Of a DNA stretch of 64,000 nt, positions 28,301-34,981 are shown one piece after another. Numbering within the stretch: the first letter of the stretch is position 1; each line of letters starts with the position of its first letter. This DNA is from Paenibacillus sp. JNUCC32. Lineage in GTDB: Bacteria; Bacillota; Bacilli; Paenibacillales; Paenibacillaceae. The position numbers and the translations under genes were made by a program. The notes beneath the pieces were generated by a model that worked only from the letters and a program-made list of their open reading frames with translations, was not told the DNA's origin and ran no database searches. Where the stretch lies: positions 1,860,001 to 1,924,000 of the forward strand of contig NZ_CP062260.1 of assembly GCF_014863545.1 (NCBI RefSeq), written 5' to 3'.

Positions 28301-28513
28301 CAGATTGATGGATTTTGAGCCCAACAGATCCCAGCCTCTCAAATCGAGTATGCCATTGGAGACTTTCGGTTGATCTGCAGGAGGGGCATAGGTTTCAAGC
28401 CAGAGCCAACGGATCCCCAGTAGCATGCTCAAAAAAACGACAAATGCCGCAATATGCGGGAGTATTTTGATGATTCGAAATCGTTTGTGGTTCTTTGCGA
28501 GTATGGTTGTCAC
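25379..28513 (-). CDS. Hybrid sensor kinase: 7TMR-DISM sensor, two transmitter modules, receiver
   Basis: A 1044-residue membrane kinase. Order: one N-terminal membrane segment; an extracellular galactose-binding-like sensor (~55-220, including LDGEWQFYAD and YRLRILLD); seven membrane segments of the 7TMR-DISM type (~230-430); a HisKA with NTSHELRTPLHGIMN; an HATPase with GIGLGLSISKELVELH; a receiver with AVDDDPVN and phosphoacceptor Asp in IADVMMPEMSGYELT; then a second, LytS/YesM-like transmitter with QIHPHFLFNTLNSIM, a second HATPase with ENAVRHGI, and GGIGLYNTNRRL. Two complete kinase units in one chain is unusual. No response regulator is adjacent; the divergent GH43 gene suggests a glycan signal. 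The start GTG/ATG at 28513 precedes a strongly basic N-terminus. Confidence 0.85.
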   Translation of the reverse strand: MTTILAKNHKRFRIIKILPHIAAFVVFLSMLLGIRWLWLETYAPPADQPKVSNGILDLRGWDLLGSKSINLDGEWQFYADILAKEQEMKPSHEFSYVNVPGDWNNNRTNKANTSFGSGTYRLRILLDRPLSAPISFWIQEIQSAATVDVNGETVASMGRTGEPGQASYLPNRTSFVVDYVPDRDALELELIIRVANYEHPYLGGIAKPIKLGSHQAIQDEHGVSVDLQLVMFVVLMLHGLYAFILYIFNPRERSLLDFFLLLVSAALTVVTSHDSLLLKWVPLNYEWEVKATFLSYSWLSYFIWKLSRTFTARKRNVWFITFSTLLALYTVVVFAAPVSWVHWLVEYRVFGAFYLLPMLMSLFLFTRMVFNSQDDSIFLLLSASGVLASAVWGALNKYWELPAVYYPVDVLAAIIGFSAYWFKRYFRNLHQISKLNDKLKLADQMKDRFLANTSHELRTPLHGIMNIAIILAEREKETLGKQSSEDLNLLITVSRRMSHLLNDLLDAVRLQEKQIQLQPSRVSLVSVVNGVFDIVKFMTDGAPVQLKMNIPNTIPAVQADEKRLVQILLNLIHNAIKYTEKGSVTVSAFTKGSKMTITVTDTGIGMDPQTLNRIFLPYEQGNQGLNDAKGIGLGLSISKELVELHDGELTVESELGKGTTFAFTLPLADTNAEYSASQQVPVPAVDPAVYKELAASWEVATEGTPMQVPTRLLSKEHPVSILAVDDDPVNLRILAGILSAEPYNLNVVASAAEALELLGSQPWDLLIADVMMPEMSGYELTRTVRERFNASELPVLLLTARGESADVYAGFQSGANDYVTKPVDPVELRYRIHSLITLKHTVDDRMRMEAAYLQAQIHPHFLFNTLNSIMALSEMDIDRMRSLGEAFSSYLQISFHYRNQDRLVPLQQELELIQAYLYVEKERYGERLNVTWEVDWNINILIPPLAIQPLLENAVRHGIMKRALGGTIRVRIAMQEDFIVVEVTDNGLGMEPDQVAQLLNAPDHRKGGIGLYNTNRRLLQTFGSGLVIKSTMNQGTTVSFKIPI

Positions 28514-28781
28514 CGTTCACGTTCCTTTATAAAAGTCTTACTTCCCAATATACGCAAAAATAGGATAGCCGTACAGCACTATATGTTAGGTTGATAAGGC
28601 CTCGGACTTATATCCTTTGCCGAAAAATGATTTGTAATAATGAACTCGGAAGAGCACTCGCAGCTAGCAAGGTCTCAATCATGCTAATCCATGACAGAAT
28701 AATCAAGGTCCGGTCATTTCGATCTCCTTATAATTGTATTTTGGACAGTTCATAACATCATGGAATGTGAGGAGTTTGATC

Positions 28782-30215
28782 ATGCAAGCAAGCGGAGATT
28801 TGGGAACCGGCACGTATAGAAACCCGATTTTGGCCGGTGATTATGCGGATCCTAGCGTGGTCAGAGTCGGAGACGATTATTATATGACGCACTCCAGTTT
28901 TAAGTTTGCGCCGGGGTTATTGATTTGGTACTCCAAAGACTTGGTGAACTGGGAACCCATCGCCAAAGCGTTAACCGATTATGCCGGAGATGTTTGGGCG
29001 CCTGATTTGACATACTATGAAGACCGGTTTTATATCTATGCTCCCATCAATGAAGAGATCATGGTGCTGACGGCGACGCATCCGCACGGACCTTGGAGTG
29101 ATCCGCAAAAGGTGGGGGTGCAAGGAATTGACCCGGGACATGTCGCGGATTCCAATGGTAACCGGTATTTGTTTTTTAGCGATGGTTATATGGTAGAACT
29201 GGCTGGGGACGGTTTGTCGGCTGTGGGCACTCCGCGCAAAGTGTACGATGGCTGGCCTTTTCCGAAGGAATGGGTCGTGGAAGGAAACTTTATGGAGTCT
29301 CCCAAACTAACGTTTCATAACGGATATTTCTATCTTACCGTGGCGCAAGGAGGAACATCGGGGCCTTCGACTAGCCATATGGTCGCTTCTGCGCGCTCCA
29401 AAGAGCCATGGGGGCCATATGAACATTCTCCCCTCAATCCGATTATTCGAACGCAAAGCCGGAATGAACGATGGTGCTCCAAAGGTCACGGCTCATTGGT
29501 TGACACCCCGGACGGCGGCTGGTGGATCGTTTATCATGCGTACGAAAAAGGGTACTACACACTCGGCAGGCAAAAGCTGCTCGAACCGCTGGAATGGACG
29601 GAGGACGGATGGTTCCGCGTCCCGCTTCATTGCAATACAGATGAAGCTATTCCAAAACCGCCGGGAGATGCCGTTCCGCATGGCATGACTTACGGTGAAT
29701 TTCAAGAAGCGTCCGGCGGGCTGGGCTATCCGTGGAGCTGGTACCAATCCAGCAATCATATTCAATATACTCTGCAGAAGCAAGCGATAACGATCCAAGC
29801 TGCTCCCGAGCCGGCGCCCCTGGTTATGATGCCGGAAGACCATTCGTACGCGGCACAGGTGGAGATTGAGCTCTCGGAAGAATCGGAAGCCCAGTTGTTA
29901 TTGTTCTATAATGGATCGACGTATAGCGGATTCGGCATATCCCAAGAGGGGCTTTATGGGATTATTCGCGGCTGGGAGACGCCATCAAGGCCTTTTCCGC
30001 ATCGGCGTGTCATCGTTCGTCTTGAAAATAACGAGCATGAAGTCGTCTTCTATTACAGTGCGGATGGATCGGTATGGCATAAATTTGAGCATTCATTCGA
30101 AACCTCAGGCTGGCATCATAACACATTGGGCGGATTTCTTGCATTGCGAATCGCTCTCAGGGCGAAAGGTTCCGGCGAAGTTACGTTTAAAAACTTTATC
30201 TATCAGAAGCTGTAA
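28782..30215 (+). CDS. Glycoside hydrolase family 43 (beta-xylosidase/arabinofuranosidase-like)
   Basis: A 477-residue cytoplasmic enzyme without signal peptide. The five-bladed propeller holds the GH43 triad: general base Asp23 in YADPS, Asp117 in GIDPG, and general acid Glu172 in MESPKL. A second beta-sandwich domain (residues ~310-477, YPWSWYQSS...LGGFLALRIALRAKG) resembles the C-terminal domain of beta-xylosidases. ATG 28782 has GGAG 7 bases upstream. The enzyme would cleave short xylo- or arabino-oligosaccharides after import. No transporter is adjacent; the neighbours are the divergent hybrid kinase and the remnant of an AraC regulator on the other side. Confidence 0.88.
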   Translation: MQASGDLGTGTYRNPILAGDYADPSVVRVGDDYYMTHSSFKFAPGLLIWYSKDLVNWEPIAKALTDYAGDVWAPDLTYYEDRFYIYAPINEEIMVLTATHPHGPWSDPQKVGVQGIDPGHVADSNGNRYLFFSDGYMVELAGDGLSAVGTPRKVYDGWPFPKEWVVEGNFMESPKLTFHNGYFYLTVAQGGTSGPSTSHMVASARSKEPWGPYEHSPLNPIIRTQSRNERWCSKGHGSLVDTPDGGWWIVYHAYEKGYYTLGRQKLLEPLEWTEDGWFRVPLHCNTDEAIPKPPGDAVPHGMTYGEFQEASGGLGYPWSWYQSSNHIQYTLQKQAITIQAAPEPAPLVMMPEDHSYAAQVEIELSEESEAQLLLFYNGSTYSGFGISQEGLYGIIRGWETPSRPFPHRRVIVRLENNEHEVVFYYSADGSVWHKFEHSFETSGWHHNTLGGFLALRIALRAKGSGEVTFKNFIYQKL

Positions 30216-30219
30216 ATAT

Positions 30220-30256
30220 GAAGCGACGCGCCTTTTACATGGGTGCGTCGCTTCTT
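30220..30256 (+). terminator. Probable terminator after GH43
   Basis: A perfect 10-bp stem (GAAGCGACGC / GCGTCGCTTC) starts 5 bases after the stop codon. The following T-tract is weak (TTCC), so termination may be inefficient. Confidence 0.5.
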
Positions 30257-30263
30257 CCATTGG

Positions 30264-30440
30264 CGAGGCGACGAGCTCCATAAATCGCGAACGCAGGATG
30301 GTCTGGTAGCCCTGCAGCTTGCTCGCGTATTCCTCAATCATGAAGTCAACAACGGAGGATACGTAATCCAGACTTGAGATCGGCAGGCTCATCATTCGGA
30401 CTCCCTCCAAAAGCATGGCTTGCAGTGACCTGATTGTCCT
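30264..30440 (-). pseudogene. Remnant of an AraC-family regulator
   Basis: A minus-strand open stretch encodes ISSLDYVSSVVDFMIEEY followed by GYQTILRSRFMELVAS. This matches the conserved linker region of AraC-type sugar regulators in Paenibacillus, in which a cupin sensor precedes this segment and the two-helix DNA-binding domain follows it. Here both are missing: similarity stops just after MELVAS, where the sequence merges into the GH43 terminator, and nothing recognisable lies upstream. It is therefore a decayed fragment, probably of the regulator that once accompanied the GH43 gene. Confidence 0.5.
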
Positions 30441-30587
30441 TGTCATGCTATGTAAAGAATCTAAAATCAAGGATGGAGGACTAAAGTGTGAATAATTGGG
30501 GAAGCGTCAGGTTGATCCTGCTTTACAAGGAAAAAGCCAATCAAGTTGAAAAACCAGCTACCTTGTGTTACGATATACCGGTAATAT

Positions 30588-30769
30588 GTCACACTAAATA
30601 CCGAACCGCGGAATGTGGAGAATAATTTTAGTAAAACAGTTGACACTCCATCTACTCTGTAATACAATGTACCTGTAGTAAGTAATACTAAATAGTTCGA
30701 TTTATAAAAGCTGTTAGGTAAAACATTCCCTTAGTACTATGTTGTACTGAATATTGGTCAGACTAAATA
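30588..30769 (+). promoter_or_regulatory. Three direct repeats upstream of padR (candidate operators)
   Basis: A 13-base element with consensus GTNANACTAAATA occurs at 30588-30600, 30682-30694 and 30757-30769, all in the same orientation, flanking and following the promoter at 30640-30668. The middle copy overlaps GTAGTAAGTAATAC, a 14-base element (10 of 14 bases are self-complementary) that reappears exactly upstream of the ABC genes at 31614. These are likely PadR binding sites. Confidence 0.5.
30640..30668 (+). promoter_or_regulatory. Sigma-A promoter of padR
   Basis: TTGACA at 30640-30645, a 17-base spacer, and TACAAT at 30663-30668; a second operator-like repeat lies just downstream at the expected transcription start. 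Confidence 0.65.
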
Positions 30770-30800
30770 GAGGAGGGACGAAAAAGAGGAGGCTTTGAAC

Positions 30801-31121
30801 ATGGAAAATTTAACTGAAATGCTGAAAGGTTCGCTGGAAGGCTGCGTGCTTGAAATTATCAGCCGCCATGAAACCTATGGCTACGAGATTACCCGCCGAT
30901 TGAACGAGCTTGGGTTTACCGAAGTCGTGGAAGGGACGGTCTACACCATTCTCGTGCGATTAGAGAAGAAGAAACTGGTGAACATCGAAAAAAAACCGTC
31001 AGACATGGGACCGCCCCGCAAGTTTTACACGCTTAATGAAGCGGGCCGCCAGGAACTTGAGTTGTTTTGGGAAAAGTGGGATTTTGTATCATCAAAAATC
31101 AACGTCTTGAAGTCGACGTAG
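30801..31121 (+). CDS. PadR-family transcriptional regulator
   Basis: A 106-residue repressor of the small PadR type: winged helix across residues 5-80 (LEGCVLEIISRHETYGYEITRRLNELG, then VEGTVYTILVRLEKKKLV, and a wing around GPPRKFYTL) and a C-terminal helix for dimerisation. ATG 30801 is preceded by AGGAGG at 8-base spacing. Such PadR genes commonly precede a DUF1048 gene and an ABC-2 exporter, as here, and repress the exporter until a toxic compound binds. Confidence 0.92.
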   Translation: MENLTEMLKGSLEGCVLEIISRHETYGYEITRRLNELGFTEVVEGTVYTILVRLEKKKLVNIEKKPSDMGPPRKFYTLNEAGRQELELFWEKWDFVSSKINVLKST

Positions 31122-31190
31122 CATCATAAGATATTCCGTCCGATAAATGGAGTGTCGGGTTCGGTTTTATAAAAAAGGAGGAACCATAAC

Positions 31191-31532
31191 ATGATGGAAA
31201 TATTCAAAAAAATGATCGGCGATAAAAAAGAATACAAGATGATGATGGCGCGCGTTGAAGCCCTGCCAGAAGACTACCAGTATGTATTTAAGAAGATTCA
31301 AAATTACATGTGGAATTTCTCCTCAGGCAACGGGATGGATATGCTGCATATGCAGTATGAATTAATTGAGTTGTTCGAAGCCGGTGCGGCGGAAGGCAGA
31401 CAAGTGCTGGAAATCACGGGGGACGACGTGGCATCCTTTGCCGACGAGCTGGTTGCTAACGCTAAAACCTATGTCACGAAGTATCGTGAAGATTTGAATC
31501 AGAGCATCATGAAACGATTGGGTAAGAAATAA
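31191..31532 (+). CDS. DUF1048-family protein
   Basis: A 113-residue, all-helical soluble protein recognised as DUF1048 by the pattern KKMIGDKKEYK...ALPEDYQYVFKKIQNYMWNF...GDDVASFADELV. The family is found between PadR regulators and ABC-2 exporters; its function is unknown. Two adjacent ATGs at 31191 and 31194 follow AAAGGAGG. It lies 69 bases after padR in the same direction. Confidence 0.88.
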   Translation: MMEIFKKMIGDKKEYKMMMARVEALPEDYQYVFKKIQNYMWNFSSGNGMDMLHMQYELIELFEAGAAEGRQVLEITGDDVASFADELVANAKTYVTKYREDLNQSIMKRLGKK

Positions 31533-31613
31533 ATTCATTACAATAATACCGACTGATTAGCTGGTTACGCGTGTGAATTGCCACCGTCGCTATTCAGTTA
31601 TATTTTTAGTCCA

Positions 31614-31649
31614 GTAGTAAGTAATACAGATTATCAGTCTGACTAACTA
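31614..31649 (+). promoter_or_regulatory. Repeat of the padR operator elements before the ABC genes
   Basis: GTAGTAAGTAATAC (31614-31627) is identical to 30675-30688, and GTCTGACTAACTA (31637-31649) is close to the three GTNANACTAAATA repeats upstream of padR. This indicates a second regulated promoter between the DUF1048 gene and the exporter genes. Confidence 0.5.
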
Positions 31650-31740
31650 GTTGCGTTAATTTAGCCCTCAAGGCAATTAACCGTAAGTTTCGGAATTCTC
31701 AAGTGCAGCCTAATCGAGCTTATTATAAGGAGGAAAAAAT

Positions 31741-32502
31741 ATGAGCAATGCAGCGATTTCAGTAAAAGGGTTAAAAAAATCCTTTAAAGACAAGGAAGTC
31801 TTAAAAGGGGTGGATTTTGAAGTGCGGCGCGGCGAAATTTTCGCGCTGCTGGGCTCCAATGGAGCGGGCAAGACGACGACGGTCAACATCCTCTCGACGC
31901 TGATGAAGCCCGATGGCGGCGAAGCGAGCATTTGCGGCTCTGACGTCCAACGTCAACCGGATCATGTTCGCCAGAGCATCAGCTTGACAGGTCAGTTTGC
32001 AGCTATAGACGGCATGAACACAGGAAGGGAAAACCTCATTATGATCGCCAAGCTGAGGGGAGTTCCCAATCCTGCGCAAGTCGCTGACAATCTGCTTGCC
32101 AAATTCAGCCTGACCGATGCGGCGGGCCGCCGGGCGGACCAATATTCAGGCGGGATGAAGCGTCGGCTTGACATCGCCATGAGCCTGATCGGGAGTCCAG
32201 CCGTCATTTTTCTCGACGAACCGACCACAGGACTTGACCCTGAAGCACGAATTGAAGTCTGGAATACCGTCAAGGAGCTTGCCGGCAGCGGCACGACCAT
32301 CTTGCTGACGACCCAGTACCTGGAGGAAGCCGAGCAACTGGCGGACCGTATCGCCATCCTGCATGGCGGAAAAATCATCACGACCGGTACCCTAGCCGAA
32401 CTCAAAGAGATGTTCCCGCCGGCAAAAGTAGAGTATATCGAGAAGCAGCCGACATTGGAGGAAATTTTCCTTGCCATCATCGGCAAAAAGGAGGAAATGT
32501 AA
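31741..32502 (+). CDS. ABC-2 exporter ATP-binding protein (daunorubicin-resistance type)
   Basis: A 253-residue ATPase with Walker A GSNGAGKTT, signature YSGGMKRRLDIA, Walker B VIFLDEPTTGLDP and an H-loop in TTQYLEEAEQLADRI, which together are typical of DrrA-like exporter ATPases. The C-terminus (VEYIEKQPTLEEIFLAI) is a shortened accessory domain. ATG 31741 follows AGGAGG. It stops directly before the ATG of the permease, so the two subunits are translationally coupled. The likely role is drug or peptide efflux controlled by the upstream PadR. Confidence 0.92.
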   Translation: MSNAAISVKGLKKSFKDKEVLKGVDFEVRRGEIFALLGSNGAGKTTTVNILSTLMKPDGGEASICGSDVQRQPDHVRQSISLTGQFAAIDGMNTGRENLIMIAKLRGVPNPAQVADNLLAKFSLTDAAGRRADQYSGGMKRRLDIAMSLIGSPAVIFLDEPTTGLDPEARIEVWNTVKELAGSGTTILLTTQYLEEAEQLADRIAILHGGKIITTGTLAELKEMFPPAKVEYIEKQPTLEEIFLAIIGKKEEM

Positions 32503-33252
32503 ATGAAAAGCAAAACAGGGGTATTATTGGGGCGTTTAATGCGCAACATCATGCGCAGCCCGGATACGATTATCACGGTGGCGATTACGCCGATAATGAT
32601 GATGCTGTTGTTTGTCTACGTATTTGGCGGCGCCATAGAGACAGGCACGGCCAACTACGTCAATTATTTATTGCCGGGAATCTTGCTGATGGCTATCGCA
32701 TCCGGCGTTTCTTATACTGCCTTCCGGCTGTTCGGAGATGTAAAGAGCGGACTGATGGCGCGTTTCATTACCATGCCGATCAAGCGCTCGTCGGTATTGT
32801 GGGCTCATGTGTTGACATCGCTTGTTTCCAATGCGCTTACGGTCGTGGTGGTTTTCCTCGTCGCTCTATTGATGGGCTTCCGTTCCGGCGCTAATATCCT
32901 GGATTGGCTCGCGGTAACAGGGATACTCGGGTTGTTTACGCTGGCGCTGACATGGCTGGCGGTCATTCCCGGCTTGACAGCAAAGACGATGGAAGGGGCG
33001 ACGGCCTTCTCGTACCCGCTGATATTCTTGCCGTTTATCAGTTCGGCCTTTGTCCCTACCGAAACCATGCCTAAAATTGTGCGTGCGTTCGCTGAGAACC
33101 AGCCCGTGACTTCCATCGTGAATGCGATTCGTGCCCTCTTGCATGAAGGATCTGTCGGCAACGATATCTGGATCGCGCTTGCCTGGTGCGTCGGCATCAT
33201 GGTCATCGCTTACTTTTTCGCTAATAAAGCCTTTAAACGCCAGTTAGGTTAA
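32503..33252 (+). CDS. ABC-2 exporter permease (DrrB-like)
   Basis: A 249-residue membrane protein with six hydrophobic segments and the ABC-2 pattern: SPDTIITVAITPIMMMLLFVYVFGG near the N-terminus, FITMPIKRSSVLWAH in the middle, and ISSAFVPTETMP...ENQPVTSIVNAIRALL before the last segment. The last motif is diagnostic of the daunorubicin-type exporter permeases. Its start codon abuts the ATPase stop codon, with AGGAGG placed inside the end of the ATPase gene. Confidence 0.9.
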   Translation: MKSKTGVLLGRLMRNIMRSPDTIITVAITPIMMMLLFVYVFGGAIETGTANYVNYLLPGILLMAIASGVSYTAFRLFGDVKSGLMARFITMPIKRSSVLWAHVLTSLVSNALTVVVVFLVALLMGFRSGANILDWLAVTGILGLFTLALTWLAVIPGLTAKTMEGATAFSYPLIFLPFISSAFVPTETMPKIVRAFAENQPVTSIVNAIRALLHEGSVGNDIWIALAWCVGIMVIAYFFANKAFKRQLG

Positions 33253-33325
33253 ATACACCTAGCCTCCTTAGATGATCGGAGAACAGGTAACATCTTTCAT
33301 CGAACAGAATGGCCATGGATACTGT

Positions 33326-33353
33326 AAAAGCCGCGTGAAATGCGGCTTTTTTT
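33326..33353 (+). terminator. Rho-independent terminator of the ABC-2 unit
   Basis: Stem AAAAGCCGC / GCGGCTTTT, loop GTGAAAT, then further T residues. It lies between the exporter and the convergent MerR gene; the A-run upstream could also serve the minus strand. Confidence 0.85.
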
Positions 33354-33370
33354 GTTTGAAGTAAATGCCT

Positions 33371-34072
33371 TCACTTGAAAAATTGTATATATCTCATCAT
33401 TTCGGATATGCCGTTCATTTGCTTTTCCAGTTGCTCATTCAGCTTCTGAAGAGCCACTTTGAAGGAGCGTTCAATCGTAGTTAGATCATGTGTCTCTAAA
33501 GCTTCAAGCAGCTGTTTCATGCTTTCAATGAAAAAGACGGTTTTCCTTAAACTGCTTAGCACTATAATCTTTTTTAATTCCTGGGACGTAAAGACTCGAT
33601 ATCCGTTTTCCGCGTTTCGCTTAGCGCGAATAAGTCCTTCCTTTTCCCAATGTCGAATAGCGGAGGGGTTAACGCCAGCGATCACGGCGACCTCCCCGAT
33701 TTTCATTTCATCCGTGACCTGAATATTTCTATACTTGGAGAAATCCGTTTGATGGATGAGCCTCATAACCTCCTCGACTCGCTGCTTCTCTACCTGGATG
33801 TTGTACTGTTGCACATTGATCATCCAAAGTGCTTGTTCAACATGACCTTTCTTTAATAAACTCATGACCTCGTAGGCGATAGGCAGATCGAATCCTTGGA
33901 CCAAGGATCGTAAGGCAAGGAAAGCTTGATCATGGAGCGGCGTGTAATATCTTCTGTTGCTTGAAGTCCGAGGTACGTCAGGCACCAAGCCGAGAGTTTC
34001 ATATCTTCGCAAGGTAGTGGTGCTGACCTGAAGTTTCTTGGCCATCTGTTTCGGTGTAAAGGTTCTGTCCAT
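33371..34072 (-). CDS. MerR-type regulator with two tandem DNA-binding domains
   Basis: A 233-residue protein containing two MerR-like winged helices: residues ~4-45 (FTPKQMAKKLQVSTTTLRRYE, GLVPDVPRTSSNRRYYT) and ~121-165 (MKIGEVAVIAGVNPSAIRHWE, GLIRAKRNAENGYRVFT). Each is followed by a coiled-coil-like helix. Ordinary MerR proteins have one such domain and dimerise to bind a palindrome; two per chain would let a monomer or dimer recognise an extended site. There are no Cys ligands, so metal sensing is unlikely. The ATG at 34072 has AAGGAAGGTG upstream. It is divergent from the DUF6273/RCC1 pair, its most likely target. Confidence 0.82.
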   Translation of the reverse strand: MDRTFTPKQMAKKLQVSTTTLRRYETLGLVPDVPRTSSNRRYYTPLHDQAFLALRSLVQGFDLPIAYEVMSLLKKGHVEQALWMINVQQYNIQVEKQRVEEVMRLIHQTDFSKYRNIQVTDEMKIGEVAVIAGVNPSAIRHWEKEGLIRAKRNAENGYRVFTSQELKKIIVLSSLRKTVFFIESMKQLLEALETHDLTTIERSFKVALQKLNEQLEKQMNGISEMMRYIQFFK

Positions 34073-34228
34073 TTGCGTGCACCTTCCTTAAAGTCAAACT
34101 CTAAAGTACGGCAACAATATTATAAGAGACAATGACCCTCCCCACAAGGATTCCCGGTATATCAAGCGAAATCTTGCATGAATGTTATATGATCGAAGCA
34201 GGAACGCAACATGGAGGAGGTAAAGGTC

Positions 34229-34915
34229 ATGGAAAAAGGGAATTATGCTTTAGCGTCATATCGCAACCTAAAGGCCGGCGAATTCATTACGTTCGGCACG
34301 TATCCGCAGTCTATGGACGGCAAAGAACGGGCGATTACTTGGCGTGTTCTTCAAAACTCAGGGAGCGAGCTGTTGGTATTGAGCGAATATATTTTGGACT
34401 GCAAAAGGTATCAGGGCAAGCGTGCGGATCTGACGTGGCGTGATTGCATGGATATATCTTGGCATGACTGCGACTTGCGCGAGTGGCTGAATCATGAATT
34501 CTATAACGTCGCATTCAATGCTTCGGAGAAAGAACTCATCAAGACGACGCATTGCACGGACAACGGAAAGGGCTGCCCGGATACGGAGGATAAGGTTTTT
34601 CTGCTCAGCGTTGCCGAACTAAACGATGTATCTGAGACTCACGGCAAGGATTGGAGACGCGCTGTCGGAACCGATTATGCCAAAACGATTAAGCCCGATG
34701 GATGCAGCTTATATGTATATGATAAAACGAACAAAGACAACTATATGATCATAGACGGCAAAGAAGCCGGCTGTTCCTGGTGGTGGCTGCGGACGCAAGG
34801 AAACAAGCCTTCGCGTGCGTATTTTGTAGGGACAGGCTGCAGTGCTCGCAGCTACGGAAATAACAGTATTGACGGTTATGGCGTACGCCCTGCTTTAAAT
34901 TTGGATCTATCATAA
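34229..34915 (+). CDS. DUF6273-family protein (C-type-lectin/FGE-like fold)
   Basis: A 228-residue protein without signal peptide. It carries the pattern I associate with DUF6273: FITFGTYPQS near the start, ITWRVLQNSGSELLVLSEYILDCK, SDLREWLNHEFYNVAF-like segment, a WWWLRTQG block and the closing GVRPALNLDL. These regions resemble the C-type-lectin/sulfatase-modifying-factor fold. Seven cysteines are present. ATG 34229 is selected because GAGGAGG ends 8 bases upstream; the ATG at 34211 overlaps that site. It is 66 bases ahead of the RCC1-like gene and probably co-transcribed. Function unknown. Confidence 0.75.
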   Translation: MEKGNYALASYRNLKAGEFITFGTYPQSMDGKERAITWRVLQNSGSELLVLSEYILDCKRYQGKRADLTWRDCMDISWHDCDLREWLNHEFYNVAFNASEKELIKTTHCTDNGKGCPDTEDKVFLLSVAELNDVSETHGKDWRRAVGTDYAKTIKPDGCSLYVYDKTNKDNYMIIDGKEAGCSWWWLRTQGNKPSRAYFVGTGCSARSYGNNSIDGYGVRPALNLDLS

Positions 34916-34981
34916 TCGAAATGGAATAGGAGAACTTTCCGGAAGAAATATCGAAACTCACACTTTTCGAGGAGGTAAGAC

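Noticed and set aside
30467..30667. 66-codon minus-strand frame upstream of the AraC remnant
   Set aside because: Low-complexity, antisense to the padR promoter region, no similarity to the missing AraC sensor domain.
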